NCBI GenBank assembly: GCA_905182995.1
Contig: CAJJDP010000036.1
Location: 264,332-328,331 of the forward strand
From: Paramecium octaurelia
Taxonomy: Eukaryota > Ciliophora > Oligohymenophorea > Peniculida > Parameciidae
Reading direction: 5' to 3'
Length of the DNA stretch: 64,000 bases
Translations under genes and position numbers: made by a program
Notes under the pieces: generated by a model
Told to the model about the DNA's origin: nothing
The model's input: the letters and a program-made list of their open reading frames with translations, nothing else
The model's database searches: none
Part shown: piece by piece, positions 24,257 to 37,038 of the stretch
Layout: each line of letters opens with the position of its first letter
Numbering within the stretch: position 1 is the stretch's first letter

Positions 24257-25567
24257 TCAATCCTAAGTGGTTGTGCTGCTATCAGTATCAATGACTCCAT
24301 CTATAATGCCTGTGTCCTTTGAGAGTATCTCTTCTCTTATTGATTCATCTATTTTTATGTTGATAGTCGAAGGATCAAAGAATTGTTCCTACCCATCCTA
24401 TTCATTTACAACTTCATTCTTTTCCTCCATCTCCAATTCCTTATCAATTGACTCTGTATCTTTAATATCCTCGCTCTTATTCTCTGCTTGCTCTTATTTT
24501 TCTGTTGTTGTTTCCACATTTCGCTGAATATCATTAGCCGATTGGATTTTATTTATGACTTACTTAATTTCATGATTTTAATTGGGACTGTACATATGAA
24601 TTGTATGTTTAATTTTATCAGTTAATTTTGTTCTCTTTAATAATTGTACTTAGTCCATATCTAAGGTGAATTAATGAAGGCGTTTGATATCTTCCACATT
24701 TTCAGATGGTATCACAGTAAGATGTTTTAATTCTAAAATATGGAAGTTATATTCAGATCCTAAGAACAAAAACTTTGCTTCAAAATGAATCGGCTTGCCC
24801 TTTTCCAATTTTTAAAATGTTGAAATTGAATATTAAGATTCGGTTACACCAATGATTATGTCAGGTAATTCATCAGTTGACTCTGTGGGATCCATCTTTA
24901 AATATACCCAATAATTGAAATGGAAATTTGGATCATGATTAGGTTTGGTTTGAATAAAATCACTAAAATTAATTTTTGTATAAAATACCCTTTCCATGAA
25001 ACTATTTTATTCTTGAAATGGGTTTCAAATTGATGTCTTGCTTTCAAGCTATTATCAACAAATTGAAATTTGCCACAAAACTGTAAGAAATCAACCCACG
25101 ATTTGTTCGCATAGACATTTGCTTCAATTTAAGGATGCTCTTACTCTACGAAATATTCAAAGTAAAAAAACAGAGAGATTATAATTGCCAACAAAATTAA
25201 TGCATACTTTCTTGATACTACTACTATACAATTGCCAAATCTAAATTATAGAACTTGATCGTTGATGTTGGGTAATTAGAAATATTTTCTTTTTTCCAAT
25301 TCCTAATGACAATAGTAGCATCTCTTTATTATCATCTTGACAGTTATTTATGTTATATACTTTCGTTGATTAAAACACCAAAGGGATGATAAATATGCAC
25401 CAAATTCCAAAATAAAACAAAGAGACAAAGGAAATTATAAATGAAGCTGGAGATGGCACTTATTCCAAAATACTTTCCCTTGCTGCACCACAATTAGGAC
25501 ATACAGGTTAAGTTGAATCAACTGCTGTTTCACCCTACTCCTCGTTTTCAGTCTTCGATATTAACAT
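24257..25567 (-). CDS. LITAF-like zinc-domain membrane protein with acidic disordered tail
   Basis: From ATG 25567 (MLISKTENEEQ) to TGA 24257-24259. The N-terminus has CPNC, then a 23-residue hydrophobic segment (ASFIISFVSLFYFGIWCIFI), then, after a 25-nt intron, RCYYCHQELEKRKY. The order CxxC, hydrophobic insert, CxxC is the LITAF/SIMPLE layout, in which both knuckles bind one zinc at the endosomal membrane. A second hydrophobic helix (YALILLAIIISLFFYFEYF) leads to a folded domain (SWVDFLQFCGKFQFVDNSL, then FKNKIVSWKGYF) that loosely resembles the C-terminal OB-like domain of wolframin. Poly-acidic, Thr/Glu-rich sequence ends the protein. Other introns are likely. The combination is unusual and the family call is moderate. 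Confidence 0.6.
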
Positions 25568-25694
25568 AATTAATTAATATTAATGACAAAATTCCATCAA
25601 TTCTTAATTTTAACATAAAATAACCATCCACGCATTCCTAAATATATGAATCTTAAAAGTTATAATATTTTATATGACATTCTCAAAAAATAAA

Positions 25695-27424
25695 TCATAA
25701 AAAAGGTTGCTTAAGATCTTGACGTGGAGCATGAGCCTTTGATTATTCCAACCTGTTCTTTTGAACATACTCCTGACCCTCTTCCGTATGTTCATCTGCA
25801 TATCCGAGCTCAAATTAAAACCTTTGAAAACCCAAAGCTCCCAGTAGTTTATCATAGATGTCAAATATATTGCAAATGATCAAAATCACCAATAAAATTG
25901 GAAAGGCCAGCTTGAATTCGGCTATTCATTATATATTCAATTTAATACTTAAATACTAATCGAAATTGAAATTTCCAACCACATTTGCAATATCAGCATC
26001 TGATTCATTGAACATCCAAAAGAAATTAAAAGCCAAAGGAAAAGCAATTCTTGAAATAAAAGTAGCTGAAAAGATTAAGGACGGTCCATCTGTGAAACCG
26101 TAATCATAAAATCCATATCTATTCAATCTTATACTCAGAAGCCCGTACTATACACAATATAACACATAAAGTAAAGGAATTAATACGAGTATTTGAACTG
26201 CAAAAAACTCTTCCTCGTCATTTATGAAATAGATGAACACATTAAATTTAAGATTACCAAAGATTGCAATCTCAGATAATGTAATTAGAGCTCCAAGACA
26301 GATAAAAATTATAGCTGCACTGTACATGATAATTTTCCAAAATTTGACGTACCAATAATATTGCACTTTGTCTATGAAGGTTCCTAAGCAACCAACTCTT
26401 TCAGGTCTTATGGCTGATGTTATTTTCTTCTCTCTAACATCACAATTGATGATGTCCTCTATAAATAATGCTTATTAGGTTAATATTTCCAATTTCTTTG
26501 TATTCCTGACGCAATCATATGATAATTCCTTTGCCCGCTTATGAATCTCTGCAAATTTATCAAGATTCATATCTTCTAAGCCTTGGTCGTTCTTACTTCT
26601 CAGACGACTGAGCTTTGCGGAATCTATCTATTCCTTTGTGAATAATTCAAGTATCTTTTAGACATAAGGCTGATATTCTTCATTGAATTTGTATTTTGAT
26701 TCATAAGATAAAATTTCAATCAACAAATCATCTAGATCCAACAATTCCCGCTCAAGCAATTCTTTAGTCTTGTTTATGGAATGATATTTTAAGTTAAGTT
26801 AAATTTGATGGTTGCTTTCTCTAAAAAATTATTTTGGAATGGCAACTATCGCATATCCTAAAAGAAAAGTAACAATCAACAACCCTCTAAAGATTAATCA
26901 ATTTTAATACAATGCATTACTCAGCACCACTGTAAATGCTAGCAAAGCCTGAAAAGTAAATGATTTCTCAACTAGCAAATATATTGTAAATGCTATTCCT
27001 AAAACCCCAAAAATCGCATAGGTTATCAAATTTATTTTAATCGCTCTAATGAGTTTTTGCTTAAAAGTGAATTCTCCTGCATCTTCATAGTCTAAAGTGA
27101 TTGGAAGAAAAAACCTATTATATAGAATACCATAATCATTACCATGTTAACAAAAATGTTACCCAATACAATACTATCCAAATTATCTCTATTTTAGTGT
27201 CCTCTAATTCTTATTCATTCTAATTATCATTCAAATCTTACTTTGTAGATGTCCAATGGTAAGATTATAATCAGGCTAAACGAAATCAACCAAGAAATTA
27301 ATGTTAAGGCTTTAACATAAAAATTCACTTGTTTTTAAGCATGACTATGTATCACATACCACAAATATGCAACAAGGAATATTGATTCGATTATCAATAA
27401 AATTAACATTTAATTAACAAACAT
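25695..27424 (-). CDS. LMBR1-like multi-pass membrane protein
   Basis: From ATG 27424 (MFVNQMLILLIIESIFL) to TGA 25695-25697. It has many hydrophobic helices across its length. Near the N-terminus, two introns (22 and 28 nt) join to give LPLDIYK then IIWIVLYWVTFLLTWFFLPI, the hallmark 'W-x-x-x-Y-W-x-x-F-x-L-T-W-x-x-L-P' of LMBR1/LMBD proteins, followed by YEDAGEFTFKQKLIRAIKIN. A central cytoplasmic helical loop (near 26450-26750) separates two membrane blocks. The C-terminus reads ILLVILIICNIFDIYDKLL then a hydrophilic tail. Family members act in vesicle and receptor trafficking or lysosomal cobalamin export; which applies here is unknown. Confidence 0.8.
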
Positions 27425-28197
27425 AGAATCGAATTAATATAAGTATATGAATATTATATTAGATTCAATTTTTATCCATATTATACTAAAAGCAATCTGA
27501 ATTTTAATGTTTCCTAATCAGGTGATGTATATAACAAATTATGCATATAATCATAATAATTCATTTGCAGAATTTAAGTGTTTAGATACTTTTACACTAA
27601 TTACCGATATGTTTATGATCTATAGGTAAGATTAGATAAATCATTATGGAATTTACATGAGAATAGTGATATAAACTGATACATCATTAAATTAGATAAA
27701 TATGAAGATTAACTACAAATGCAGAGATTGATTGTTAATTTTTAATTGTTCCTCAATGTTGGTTCATCATAGTACTATTTTAGAAATAAAGTTTCATTTA
27801 TATAGAATCAAAAATTTATATATTTAAAATATAAAATTGTGTTCCATTTTAAATTAATTGAAGAGTTAATTAAAGTTGATGACGTTGAGCAGAATTTTAT
27901 TCATTAACAGTATTATTCACTATTTAAATCTATTATTATAATTGATTAATTTCTGGTTATGACACACCAACTATTTTGTTTCTAATAATAAATTTCTATA
28001 TAGCCTTATTATTTGAATAGGTTTGAATATATAATTTACATGATGGGTTATTGGATAATTGTAAAATCTTTAATTGATGATTATTAATTTGCCTTAATTA
28101 TTCTCAAACAAAGAATCAACTGTTTTTAACTATAATAAGCTGCATTGCTTTGAGTTTTAAATAATTAATATTATAATTGCTGTTATTTTTAATTTCA
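27425..28197. other. Intergenic spacer between divergent genes
   Basis: About 770 bp with no convincing frame. It is AT-rich with scattered homopolymers and must hold the promoters of the LMBR1-like and MORN genes. Confidence 0.5.
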
Positions 28198-29253
28198 ATG
28201 GGAAATTGTGCTACTTGTGATGATCCGTCTATTTATGAGAATGCAAAACCGGTTAAAAATAAAACAAATTTAGAAAACTAAGAGAATATTTAATAACTCA
28301 CTCCTAAGAGTAAATTATCTTAAAGCTTAGTTAAATCAGAAAATCCCAGTTTGATTGTTTAATAACATATTAGGTAAAATAATAGTTAATTGTAAATAGA
28401 TAAGATCTAAAGGTATTAGATTCAATGCCAGATTTCACTAATTAAAATACAAAAGCCTTACTCGAAAGATTATAACAATTTAATTACGATCAAAATGAAC
28501 CATTTGAATTTAAATAACTTCCTTTTTACGGACCAGTTGAGATGGAACCTAATGTATTTTATTATGGACAATGGAAAAATGGGTAGAGACATGGAAGAGG
28601 CAAGTAAGTGTGGGTTGATGGTTCGATTTATGAAGGATATTGGTTCTAAGATAAGGCTTGTGGAAATGGCAGGTTAATTCACGCAGATGGAGATCTCTAT
28701 GAAGGAAAATGGCTAAATGATAAAGCACACGGTTATGGAATTTATCATCATAAAGATGGAGCCTTTTATAAAGGAGAGTGGTATGAGGATCAACAACATG
28801 GATATGGTCTAGAAAAATGGGCTGATGGTTCTATGTTTGAAGGAACATATAACAATGGTATGAAAGATGGCAATGGTAAATTTAATTGGCCAGATGGCAG
28901 TTGCTATGTTGGAGAATTTACAAATAATAATATCCATGGAAAAGGACACTATTCCTGGGCTGATGGGAGAGTGTATGAGGGTGATTGGAAAGAAAATTAG
29001 ATGGAAGGTAAAGGAATTTTCACCTGGTCTGATGGAAGGTACAATACATATTAAATAAAATAGAAAATATATAGGAGAATATATAGATGATAAGAAACAC
29101 GGATATGGAGAGTTCTATTGGCCTGATGGAAGAGTCTACAAGGGACAATGGTAGGATGGAAAATAACATGGAAGAGGAAAATATAAAGGAATTAATAATG
29201 TCTTTAGGGAAGGAGAATGGGTAGAAGGAAAATTATAAAAATGGATATAATGA
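28198..29253 (+). CDS. MORN-repeat protein with lipidation-type N-terminus (copy 1)
   Basis: A 334-aa protein with two introns (26 nt near 28373-28398 and 25 nt near 29039-29063); spliced length is a multiple of three. It begins MGNCATCDD, a likely myristoylated and palmitoylated start. From about residue 120 there are some nine MORN repeats of the form Y-x-G-x-W-x-x-x-x-x-x-G-x-G ([66 protein letters not shown]). MORN repeats bind acidic phospholipids and scaffold membrane or cytoskeletal structures. A second copy of the same plan lies at 60034-60981. Confidence 0.9.
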
Positions 29254-29274
29254 AATTGATAAATGATTTACTAA

Positions 29275-30122
29275 TCAATTAAGCTTGACTTCTTATATGA
29301 ATGGCCAATTTTTTCCTGTAATCCAAAAAGTCTGTGTTTTTTAGTTAAATGCAATTCCATTCAGACATCCATCTGGCCTATTTGCTTCTTTGACTAGATT
29401 TGCGAAGTTATATTTTGCCAAAACTTTGCCTTTGTCAAGATCTATTGCAAAGATATGTGTTTTTCCATATTAATTTGCATATAAAATTCCATTTGCATAT
29501 TCCAATTCATTTAGATATTCCACAGGAATTGTAACATGTAATATTTAAATTGATTTCAACAATTCAAAATCTTCATTCAGTATATGTATTTTGCTTGTTC
29601 CATCGGAAATCAGTATTTAAGTTTCTCCATTCTAAACTCGATGAGTTAACCCCCAACCTTCCTTTATCGATGGATGTAAATCAATCTACCCTATATATTA
29701 TAGATCTTCCTTTTCATATACAAATCTAGAAGTATTATTAATGAATACATTTTTCTTTCCAGCCAAGTTAATTAATAGACTTTGTTATTTATAATATCGC
29801 ATCCTTCTCCAAAGTACTTATCGTCTAAATTTTATCTGTACTAAAGTTTATTAACATTTTTGAGATTAATATAGTGTATTCCACTCTTTTTGTAAAGCCC
29901 CGCTGACTCTAATATGGTATCTTCATTCAAAAAAGTGAATCCCTAACAATTTTATAAAATATTTACTTGTGTGTATTAAGGATTGTTAGCATTATCTCTA
30001 TATATTCGTTTTAAGTATTAGTAGCTGCCTGTTGGCTTAAGTTGAAGAAATTTTCCTTCAATTCCCATTTACGAATTTGCTGATGCAATCAAAATAATCA
30101 GGGCTATCATTCTTTTGATCAT
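29275..30122 (-). CDS. Glutaminyl-peptide cyclotransferase (plant/bacterial five-bladed type)
   Basis: A 266-aa protein from ATG 30122 to TGA 29275-29277 with two introns (24 and 23 nt). Signal peptide: MIKRMIALIILIASANSQ. Conserved blocks appear in order: NNPQYTQGFTFLNEDTILES, YFGEGCDIINNKVYQLTW, FVYEKEDLQYIG, EGWGLTH, ILISDGTSKI, YLNELEYANGILYANQYG, RPDGCLNGIAF and ITGKNWP. These match the glutamine cyclotransferase family, which converts N-terminal Gln to pyroglutamate on secreted proteins. It probably acts in the ER or secretory pathway. The 3' end lies only 21 bp from the stop of the convergent MORN gene. Confidence 0.92.
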
Positions 30123-30157
30123 TGTAATATAATAATTTTAAGAAAAAATCTAAGAAA

Positions 30158-32784
30158 TCAATACTCCTTATCCCAATTAGGATCACGAGCCTTTTCAGGT
30201 TTGTAAACATTCTAAGCAGTGGCAAGATCATTCTAGTCTACTAATTACAAAATACTTTTATTTCTTCGGTAATCAATTTACCAACCTGGATAGCCTTTTA
30301 AATATCTTTATCGCTATGTAATTTATTTTTAGGTGGTAAGTAAGGAGGTTTCAATTCTCTATTGATTAAAAGATCCTAGCATATAAATTTATAGATACAT
30401 AATCGAATCTTTCAAAAAACGAGTTATTTTTTAAACTAGCATAAGATGATCCTAGTCTAAGTTCTGGAGTCTTACTAAGCAATTACTCAATTAATTTCTT
30501 TGCCTTTCTATCCTTCAATACTGATGGGAATGTTAATTATTTCTTTTAAATTTCCTCATAAATTTCATATCTAATGTATAATTTATAAACAAATTTACGG
30601 ATCGTCTGCATCTTCAGCATATGGAACATTTCCACACATAAATTCATACAAGCAGATTCCTATAGACCATAGATCTACTGAATATGTGTATCCCTTGCCA
30701 GTTAATATTTCTGGTGCCATATAATGTGGAGTTCCAATAATTGTGTATGTTCGACCATTTTTACTCTTTAAATTTTTAGCAGTTCCTAAATCAATCAATT
30801 TCATGAATCCCTAATATTTATAAATATGGTTATTATACTTTTTCATCTATCATAATATTCTCTGGTTTAATATCTCTATATATGATATTATTCAAGTGTA
30901 AATATTCCATACACAATATCAATGATCCAATATAGAATTGAGAATCATAAGTGTTAAGCAATCCAATGTCTCTGATTACATCGAAAAGTTCCATTCCTCT
31001 GATATATTCTTCTAAGAAGTAAATGTATGTATTATCTTTGAAACTTCGAGCAAAATGCATTATTAATGGGAAGTTAACAGTTTCCAAAGCTATTTTTTCT
31101 TATGCCAAGTGCTTTTCAAGATTTTACTCAATAATTTAGGCCTTTGAAATACATTTCAAAGCATAAATCTTTTTATCCATTTTGTTATGCACCAAATAAA
31201 CATTACCAAATTATCCTTAACCTAATTTCTTCACATAAATCAATTGATCCAATTAAAAATGCTTAAAAACATCTTATTTTTGACCTTCCTCTTTCTTTAT
31301 AAATCGATCATGAGCTTTTTCATTCTTTGCAAAGATTTATTCTAAAGAACCTCCAATGATCTCAAAGAACTATTTAAATGTTATTGTTGCTATCATTCCT
31401 TCATCTTTCATTATGACTGGCTCTCCTAATTTAACATTTTCTCCTTAATCTAAAAATTTATCACCAAACATTTATCCTTTCTCTAAGATTTCCTTTCCAT
31501 ATTTGATTGAACCTTATAATACAATAACAATCTCTCTGCAAGCTTAACCTTTCTCTATAATTACTTCTTCACTTTTCTTTTGTATCTGTTACATATTGCT
31601 GACAATTCTTTCTACTTACAATTTAGTCAATTTATTAAGAATAGCATGTCTTTCAAAAGCCCATCTTTAAAGATTACTGTACATAATCAATTGTATCTTA
31701 TCTCCCAATATTCTTGTTAAATCATCTCTTGCTAAGGCCAAAACTGTCACATCTTCTTTTATAGCCTTTGCCGTAGCCCCTCTAACAGAATTCTATTATA
31801 ATGCTTATTCTCCCAATGAGTCTCCTGCCTTCATTATTCTTAGTTCTTTCCCTCCTCTAGATATCTATATTTCTCCTTTCTTAATTATAAAGAAAGAGTC
31901 AGCTTGATCTCCTTCATTAACTATAATTTCTCCAGCCTTAAAATTTAAATTTATCAATGCTGATGGTATTGCTGCTTTTTAATCATCAGTCAATGATTCT
32001 ATTTGTAAAATGATAATGTACCAAAAAATTGCACTTTATTTATGAATTCCTTATTCTAATCATAATCTTTTTACGAAATTGACTCTATTGCCTTTCTGAC
32101 TGTGTTTCTATCAATTGCCCAAAATGCACAGTCTAAAAATGAATATATTTTTACCTCCTATTGCCTTAACAGAAGCAGATCTTGGTGCATTATATAATAA
32201 GGCTAGTTCTCCAAAGGCTTCACCACTTTTTAACGTTTTTTTTAATTCATTATTAATTATAATCTGGCACTGTCCACGTTCAATTAAGAAGTATGAACTT
32301 GCTTTGTCTCCTTGTTTAAAAACCATCTCACCATCATGAACCGTGCAATAAAACATTTTCTCAATGACCTTCACTCTTATCTACTAAAAAATAGTGTTTA
32401 TACTTGTCATCGGGCTGCAATTACCCAAAAATAAAGCTATTCCCAAAAGCATTCAAAAGCAATTAAAAATCAAATGGACTTTTGACTTTTTCTTATTTTT
32501 GGACATTCTCATAAATGACTTCTTGATCAATGACCGCAGCTATTTTGGCCATCTTCTTCTGCTCTTTTCTTTTTGGCTAAGAAATATTGAATTCTCAAAT
32601 ATACTTCATTCTCTTATTTTGCCTAATCTATTTCTTGAGCCGGCTCCTCTTATTTCTCAGGTACTTGTGTCTTCACTTCCTCCGGTTTTGGAGGTTGCAT
32701 CTATTAGATAGGAGGAGGCTAGGAAGTAGTAACCTCTAAATCATTTTTATCATTTATTGGATTTTACCGACAAATGTTTCCCAT
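30158..32784 (-). CDS. cGMP-dependent-type protein kinase (PKG), with tandem cyclic-nucleotide-binding domains
   Basis: An 807-aa protein from ATG 32784 (MGNICRQN, a myristoylation-type start) to TGA 30158-30160. Eight introns of 22-28 nt give a multiple of three. A Pro/Glu-rich lead is followed by cyclic-nucleotide-binding domain 1 (FKQGDKASSYFLIERG; SGEAFGELALLYNAPRSASV), then FWAIDRNTVRKAI, domain 2 (VNEGDQADSFFIIKKGE; AGDSLGEQALQ...RGATAKA) and a further, degenerate domain (EKGQACREIVIVLQGS). The kinase domain has GQGQFGNVYLV, IYRDIKPENIM, IDLGTA (DLG in place of DFG) and GTPHYMAPEIL, and ends with KARDPNWDKEY. The domain order defines PKG. The activating nucleotide needs testing, because ciliate and apicomplexan enzymes vary. 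Confidence 0.94.
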
Positions 32785-33070
32785 TAATGTTAATATTTTT
32801 ATTTATTAATAAAAATAAAGGAAAATAAATTTATAATTAATTCAACATCTGAAAGCTAATTTATTGGATAAAAGTAACAAACTTCTACACAATTCAAAGA
32901 TATATTTTATAGAAGAAATAGCGTATGCCTAAATTAGAAGTATCCAATAAATTGACATGGTTAGTAATCAACCATTTATAAAGATTTACGTCGTAATAAA
33001 GCTTAGTTGCCTCATAATTAATTATATAAATTGATTGAGTAATATACTGGTTATGAATATTGTTCATTAT

Positions 33071-33469
33071 TCATGATTATATTGTTTCATCTGAAAAATT
33101 CCATTGTTTTAAATCGCTCCAATTTTCACTCTGTTTTCTTTTAACATTAGAAGTCTTCTTTATAATAATTCTAGCTGATTATGGGAATTCAGCTAGTGTT
33201 ACAAATCTTTTCACTTTATTTTTTAATTAACACTATCTATTCTAAATTGGGTATATCGTTCGATTTACATTAGATTTAGCTCTAGATGTCTAATTGTGAC
33301 ATTTATTTAAATCTTTTAATTCCATTTTGGCCAACCTAATTTTCATATATTTTTAAAAAAGGTTTTCTCTAGGTTTGTTTCTCTCTGGCTAGTTTGATAG
33401 CATAGATAAGGGTTAAGATATCTATTATTAGAATTCAAATGGGTTTTTAGGTAAGCATAATGAGAACAT
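33071..33469 (-). CDS. Unrecognised basic protein, 132 aa
   Basis: A single-exon frame from ATG 33469 (MFSLCLPKNPFEF) to TGA 33071-33073 with many TAA/TAG Gln codons, which hide it from standard-code scanning. The composition is convincingly coding: KYMKIRLAKMELKDLNKC, LKNKVKRFVTLAEFPQS, KKTSNVKRKQSENWSDLK. It is strongly basic with no membrane segment. No family is recognised. Confidence 0.5.
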
Positions 33470-33655
33470 TGTAAAAAAGTTTAGAAAAAATTGAAAAAAA
33501 ATAAGAAATTTATTATCTTAAAACGCGTAATATGAACTTTTAGTCTATTAGAATACTTTATTAATGATAATAATGGAAATTAAATATAATTTTATTGATA
33601 AAGAGTAGATATTTATTTAATTCCCTTACATTTTTAATATTATTTAATTATTAAA

Positions 33656-34307
33656 ATGCTGCCATAGTTAAAACTCATTTCATTGATTGTTAGAGTATTT
33701 GTGAGACCAATCATTACAAGCAAAAAAGAAGTGTCAATATAAAAGGTCCAGATGAGCAAACAAAGATTTTTCACTCAAAAAATATAAAATTTAGGAAATT
33801 ATTATCATTATAAGGATGTATAGAGATTATGAAAGATAGTAAAAAATTGATAGAATGTATTTGAATTAAAATTTACAGGATGAATATGATAAATTAAACG
33901 ATGAAGATGCTTTAAAATTAGTTATTTTAATTACCATTATCTTATAGGGCACAGAATTTTTATTAGAAATGTCAATATATACCATTTTGATACTAGTCTC
34001 TTTATTTGAAATATCCAAAACTTATTTCGAATAATAAGAAAGATAATAAAATATGAATAATACAATTAATGTAATTTTAATGCTAAAATAGAATTTATAA
34101 TAATAAATTAAAGTTATTAAAGAATTGAAATTGAAAGACTTAAATAATCTTTAGAGAGTTTATGAAATTTACGAAGCAAATCTTAAATCATTTCAAATTA
34201 AATAAGAAAAAGCATTGAAACTAGTCTCTGAAGTCAGATAAGTAAAATTTGTTTTGATAATGAAGCTTTAACTTGAGAATTTAAAAAAGGACAATCAAAA
34301 TTGTTGA
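33656..34307 (+). CDS. OPA3-like protein
   Basis: A 209-aa protein with one 22-nt intron (near 33808-33829). It begins LPQLKLISLIVRVFVRPI, matching the OPA3 N-terminal helix 'F-P-x-x-K-L-x-x-L-x-x-R-x-x-x-K-P'. Then come a basic segment and GNYYHYKD, like the conserved 'YH' block, then DEDALKLVILITIILQGTEF, like the OPA3 membrane-associated segment. The last 80 residues form a Lys/Glu/Leu coiled coil. OPA3 family proteins sit on mitochondrial or peroxisomal membranes and affect organelle shape. Confidence 0.7.
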
Positions 34308-34539
34308 TTATATTGGGATGTAACATATTTGATATCATAAACAAAACGATTATTTTCAAAATTTGATAGTTAAATTCATCATGCTTTTTTCTGTATGGAA
34401 TCTTAGTCTTCTATTTTTTTACAAATCAAATGAAAATCTCTGAGTTTGTTATCATAATAATGATTGTATGACTTATTGTTCTTAGGACTAGCAGTATTCC
34501 TCTGTTTTAGTTCTTTGATTGTTTAATTTTCCTACTGGA

Positions 34540-35689
34540 TCACTTAGTATAAATGATAAAATTACATTTGATGAAATCTCTTAATTTATAGAAATACTTC
34601 TTTCTATGTTCAGCATTTGTATCTATTCCTGAATGTCCAATGTTTTCTACTTCCCAATATTCATATAGTCGTTAACAATTATTTGCTAATAACTTTGCCT
34701 ATGTAAAATCTATTATTTCGTCTTCTAAACCATGCATGATGAAAACTGGGCATGTAACATTTTTAATTCTATCAACATTAGGAAAAATATCATAGAATGG
34801 AGTTGATTTCAATTTATTATTTACAACCCTCAATCCAGAACTTAAACCTGAATGAACAACCAAGCCACCAACTGGAAATTCATTATCAGAAACTAGCATA
34901 ACACTAGGTCCAGATCCTATACTATAACCATAAACAATTATTTTTGTTGGATCAAATTTTAATTAAGTGACCAAAAAGTCATATGCCACTTAAATATTAT
35001 TGATGATATTGAGATCGGTGCATTTCCCTTAAGATAGTCCATAACCTGAATATTCATATGCAAAGACATTAATTCTTAAGTTCGTACACAAATCTAGTAA
35101 TATATTGATTTCAAGTTACCAATTAATGTATCAATCATATAACCCAAATCGCTTGCATTTCCATGGCTGAATAATATCACCATATCACTCAATGGAAAAG
35201 TACTTTTGACATAAAGGGATGCTATTCTATGTCCTTTTCGGCCTTTTAAAAAATATCCAGTCAATTCTAAATTTTCCTGCTTTGGTATTATTATTTCCTT
35301 CCCATTCTCATCAATTAAATAAAAATCATGAGTCGGATACATAGGACTTATTAAATTAAATTTGACTATTACTCTTCGCGTGTTGGACTAGTACTTCCAC
35401 TAGAAAATTGCATTAGCTCTTCTGCTAAATCGATCAACCCTAATGAGTTTATGTTTTCATCGTCATAGGATTTAGATTTCTACCTTATTTCTGACTAGCA
35501 TTCAATTTATTTAAGCGAAAAAGAATTTTTATTTGTGCTTTAAGTTGTATTATCTTCCAATCTTTATTTTAAAGCATAGCTAACCTTTGGTGGTTGAAAG
35601 GCTATGTTTTTTAATATTTTTTATCTTAAACCACAAAAGCTTAGTGATTAAAATATTCCTACTGTTAGTGAAGACTTTAGATTTGACAT
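34540..35689 (-). CDS. ABHD17-like alpha/beta hydrolase (depalmitoylase family)
   Basis: A 365-aa protein from ATG 35689 (MSNLKSSLTV) to TGA 34540-34542; two 26-nt introns give a multiple of three. The N-terminal AFQPPKVSYAL parallels the 'F-x-P-P-x-P-x-Y' of ABHD17 proteins. The core has VILFSHGNASDLG (oxyanion loop HGNA), INVFAYEYSGYGLSQG, VYGYSIGSGPSV (nucleophile elbow G-x-S-x-G with Ser), CPVFIMHGLEDEIIDF (Asp) and ENIGHSGI (His), so the catalytic triad is complete. Members remove palmitate from membrane proteins. An insertion of about 80 Gln/Ser-rich residues after the N-terminal motif is unusual. Confidence 0.88.
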
Positions 35690-37038
35690 AGCAAATTTTT
35701 GTATATATAAATTTGATTAATCATTTGAAACAATTCCTTATAATATCATTAAGAAAAACTTTCATATAATTGATATAGATGAAAAATTTGTTTTGCGATA
35801 GCCATTTTAATAAAATTTAATAATTTGTTTAATCCCTTTTAACAATCAAATGGAAGAATAAATAAATTATTTTTTTAGTAAATTAATCGTATATATTGGA
35901 AATATAATCAAGACAATTGTCTTAGATATGTTCATTAATTTAACAATATATAATTATAGAGTTAGCAATCTTTTTCTGTTGCAACAATAATACCTGTAGA
36001 ACGAATAGTACTCAGGCAACTCAAGCCAAATTAAAAGTCAAAATAAGAAAATTCAACCTCCATACTCAAGCCTAAATAACTTTAATTGATACAATTATAT
36101 ACAAAGTATTTTTATGCTTGAATTACTGAATGAGAAACTTTATTATTAAAGTGTTAATTCTTCAAAAATAATTAAATTTTTCATAGAATATTAAAATTCA
36201 ATAAACTAGTTAAAAAATTGCTCAAAAAAAAACAAATGTCAAAAAAATAAGACTTTAACTACAAAAAATTATTCTAAGTATAATAATAATTGATTCACAT
36301 ACAGAGATTAAATTTAAAAAAACAAACATTTTTATATACTTTTTATTTATAAATTCAAATAACTAAATAATTAGGCTATTAATTTAAGAGTTTTCCTGTT
36401 TTAGTTATTTTATATCTTTCTATGGTCATTATTGCTATTTTTATCATTTTGAGATATATATATATTGGTTGAGTAGAAAGAAATGATAATGGCTATAATA
36501 ATTCTTACAATATTCTACTCATTTCCTAAATTTCATTTTCTAAACTTTCCTGATTATTCAGACGAGTTTGATGCCTCATCTTATTAGCAAATCTCAAATT
36601 GATTGTAATTCATTCATTTAAAGATAATTTAAATAGGTTATATCTTATTAAGAAATAATTATTATATTTATTTTAAAGAACAATATTTGATTTATTTTAG
36701 ATTATTTTATGGCCTAATCACATTTAGACCGAAAGCCTTTTCTAAATATAAATTGTTATTATTTTGCGTATATCTATCAAGTTGAACAGTCAATAGTTAT
36801 TTTAATAACAACTAAAATCAGAATTTAAAAAAATGTAAACAGTACAAGAAATATTAGTAATAAACTATTTTTATCATTAAATAATAATATAAATTCTTTG
36901 GCTGATTTATAATAAAATTTTGAAGCCATCTTCATATGTATTTAATGTAAATGTTCTTTAAAAGTCACATTCAGTTTTAAGTTCTTTTATTATAATTATT
37001 TTTATATAGAATAGTTATCATTATTTTATTAATAAATA
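35690..37038. other. Long gene-poor stretch
   Basis: The longest apparent gap in the window, about 1.35 kb. The only frame worth noting is 35928-36089 on the plus strand (53 aa, Gln/Ser-rich, VSNLFLLQQQYLQNEQYSG), without intron support. The rest is AT-rich with poly-A/T runs and no recognisable RNA gene. Confidence 0.45.

Noticed and set aside
28867-29058. Alternate-frame ORF within the first MORN gene
   Set aside because: The MORN frame continues through it with repeat spacing intact; this is a shadow.
32115-32711. Two plus-strand ORFs opposite the PKG-type kinase
   Set aside because: They lie antisense to cyclic-nucleotide-binding domain 1 and the N-terminal region, whose frames show clear family motifs.
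35690-37038. Search for a mobile element or RNA gene in the longest gap
   Set aside because: No terminal repeats, transposase motifs or RNA signatures were found; the region is plain AT-rich DNA.
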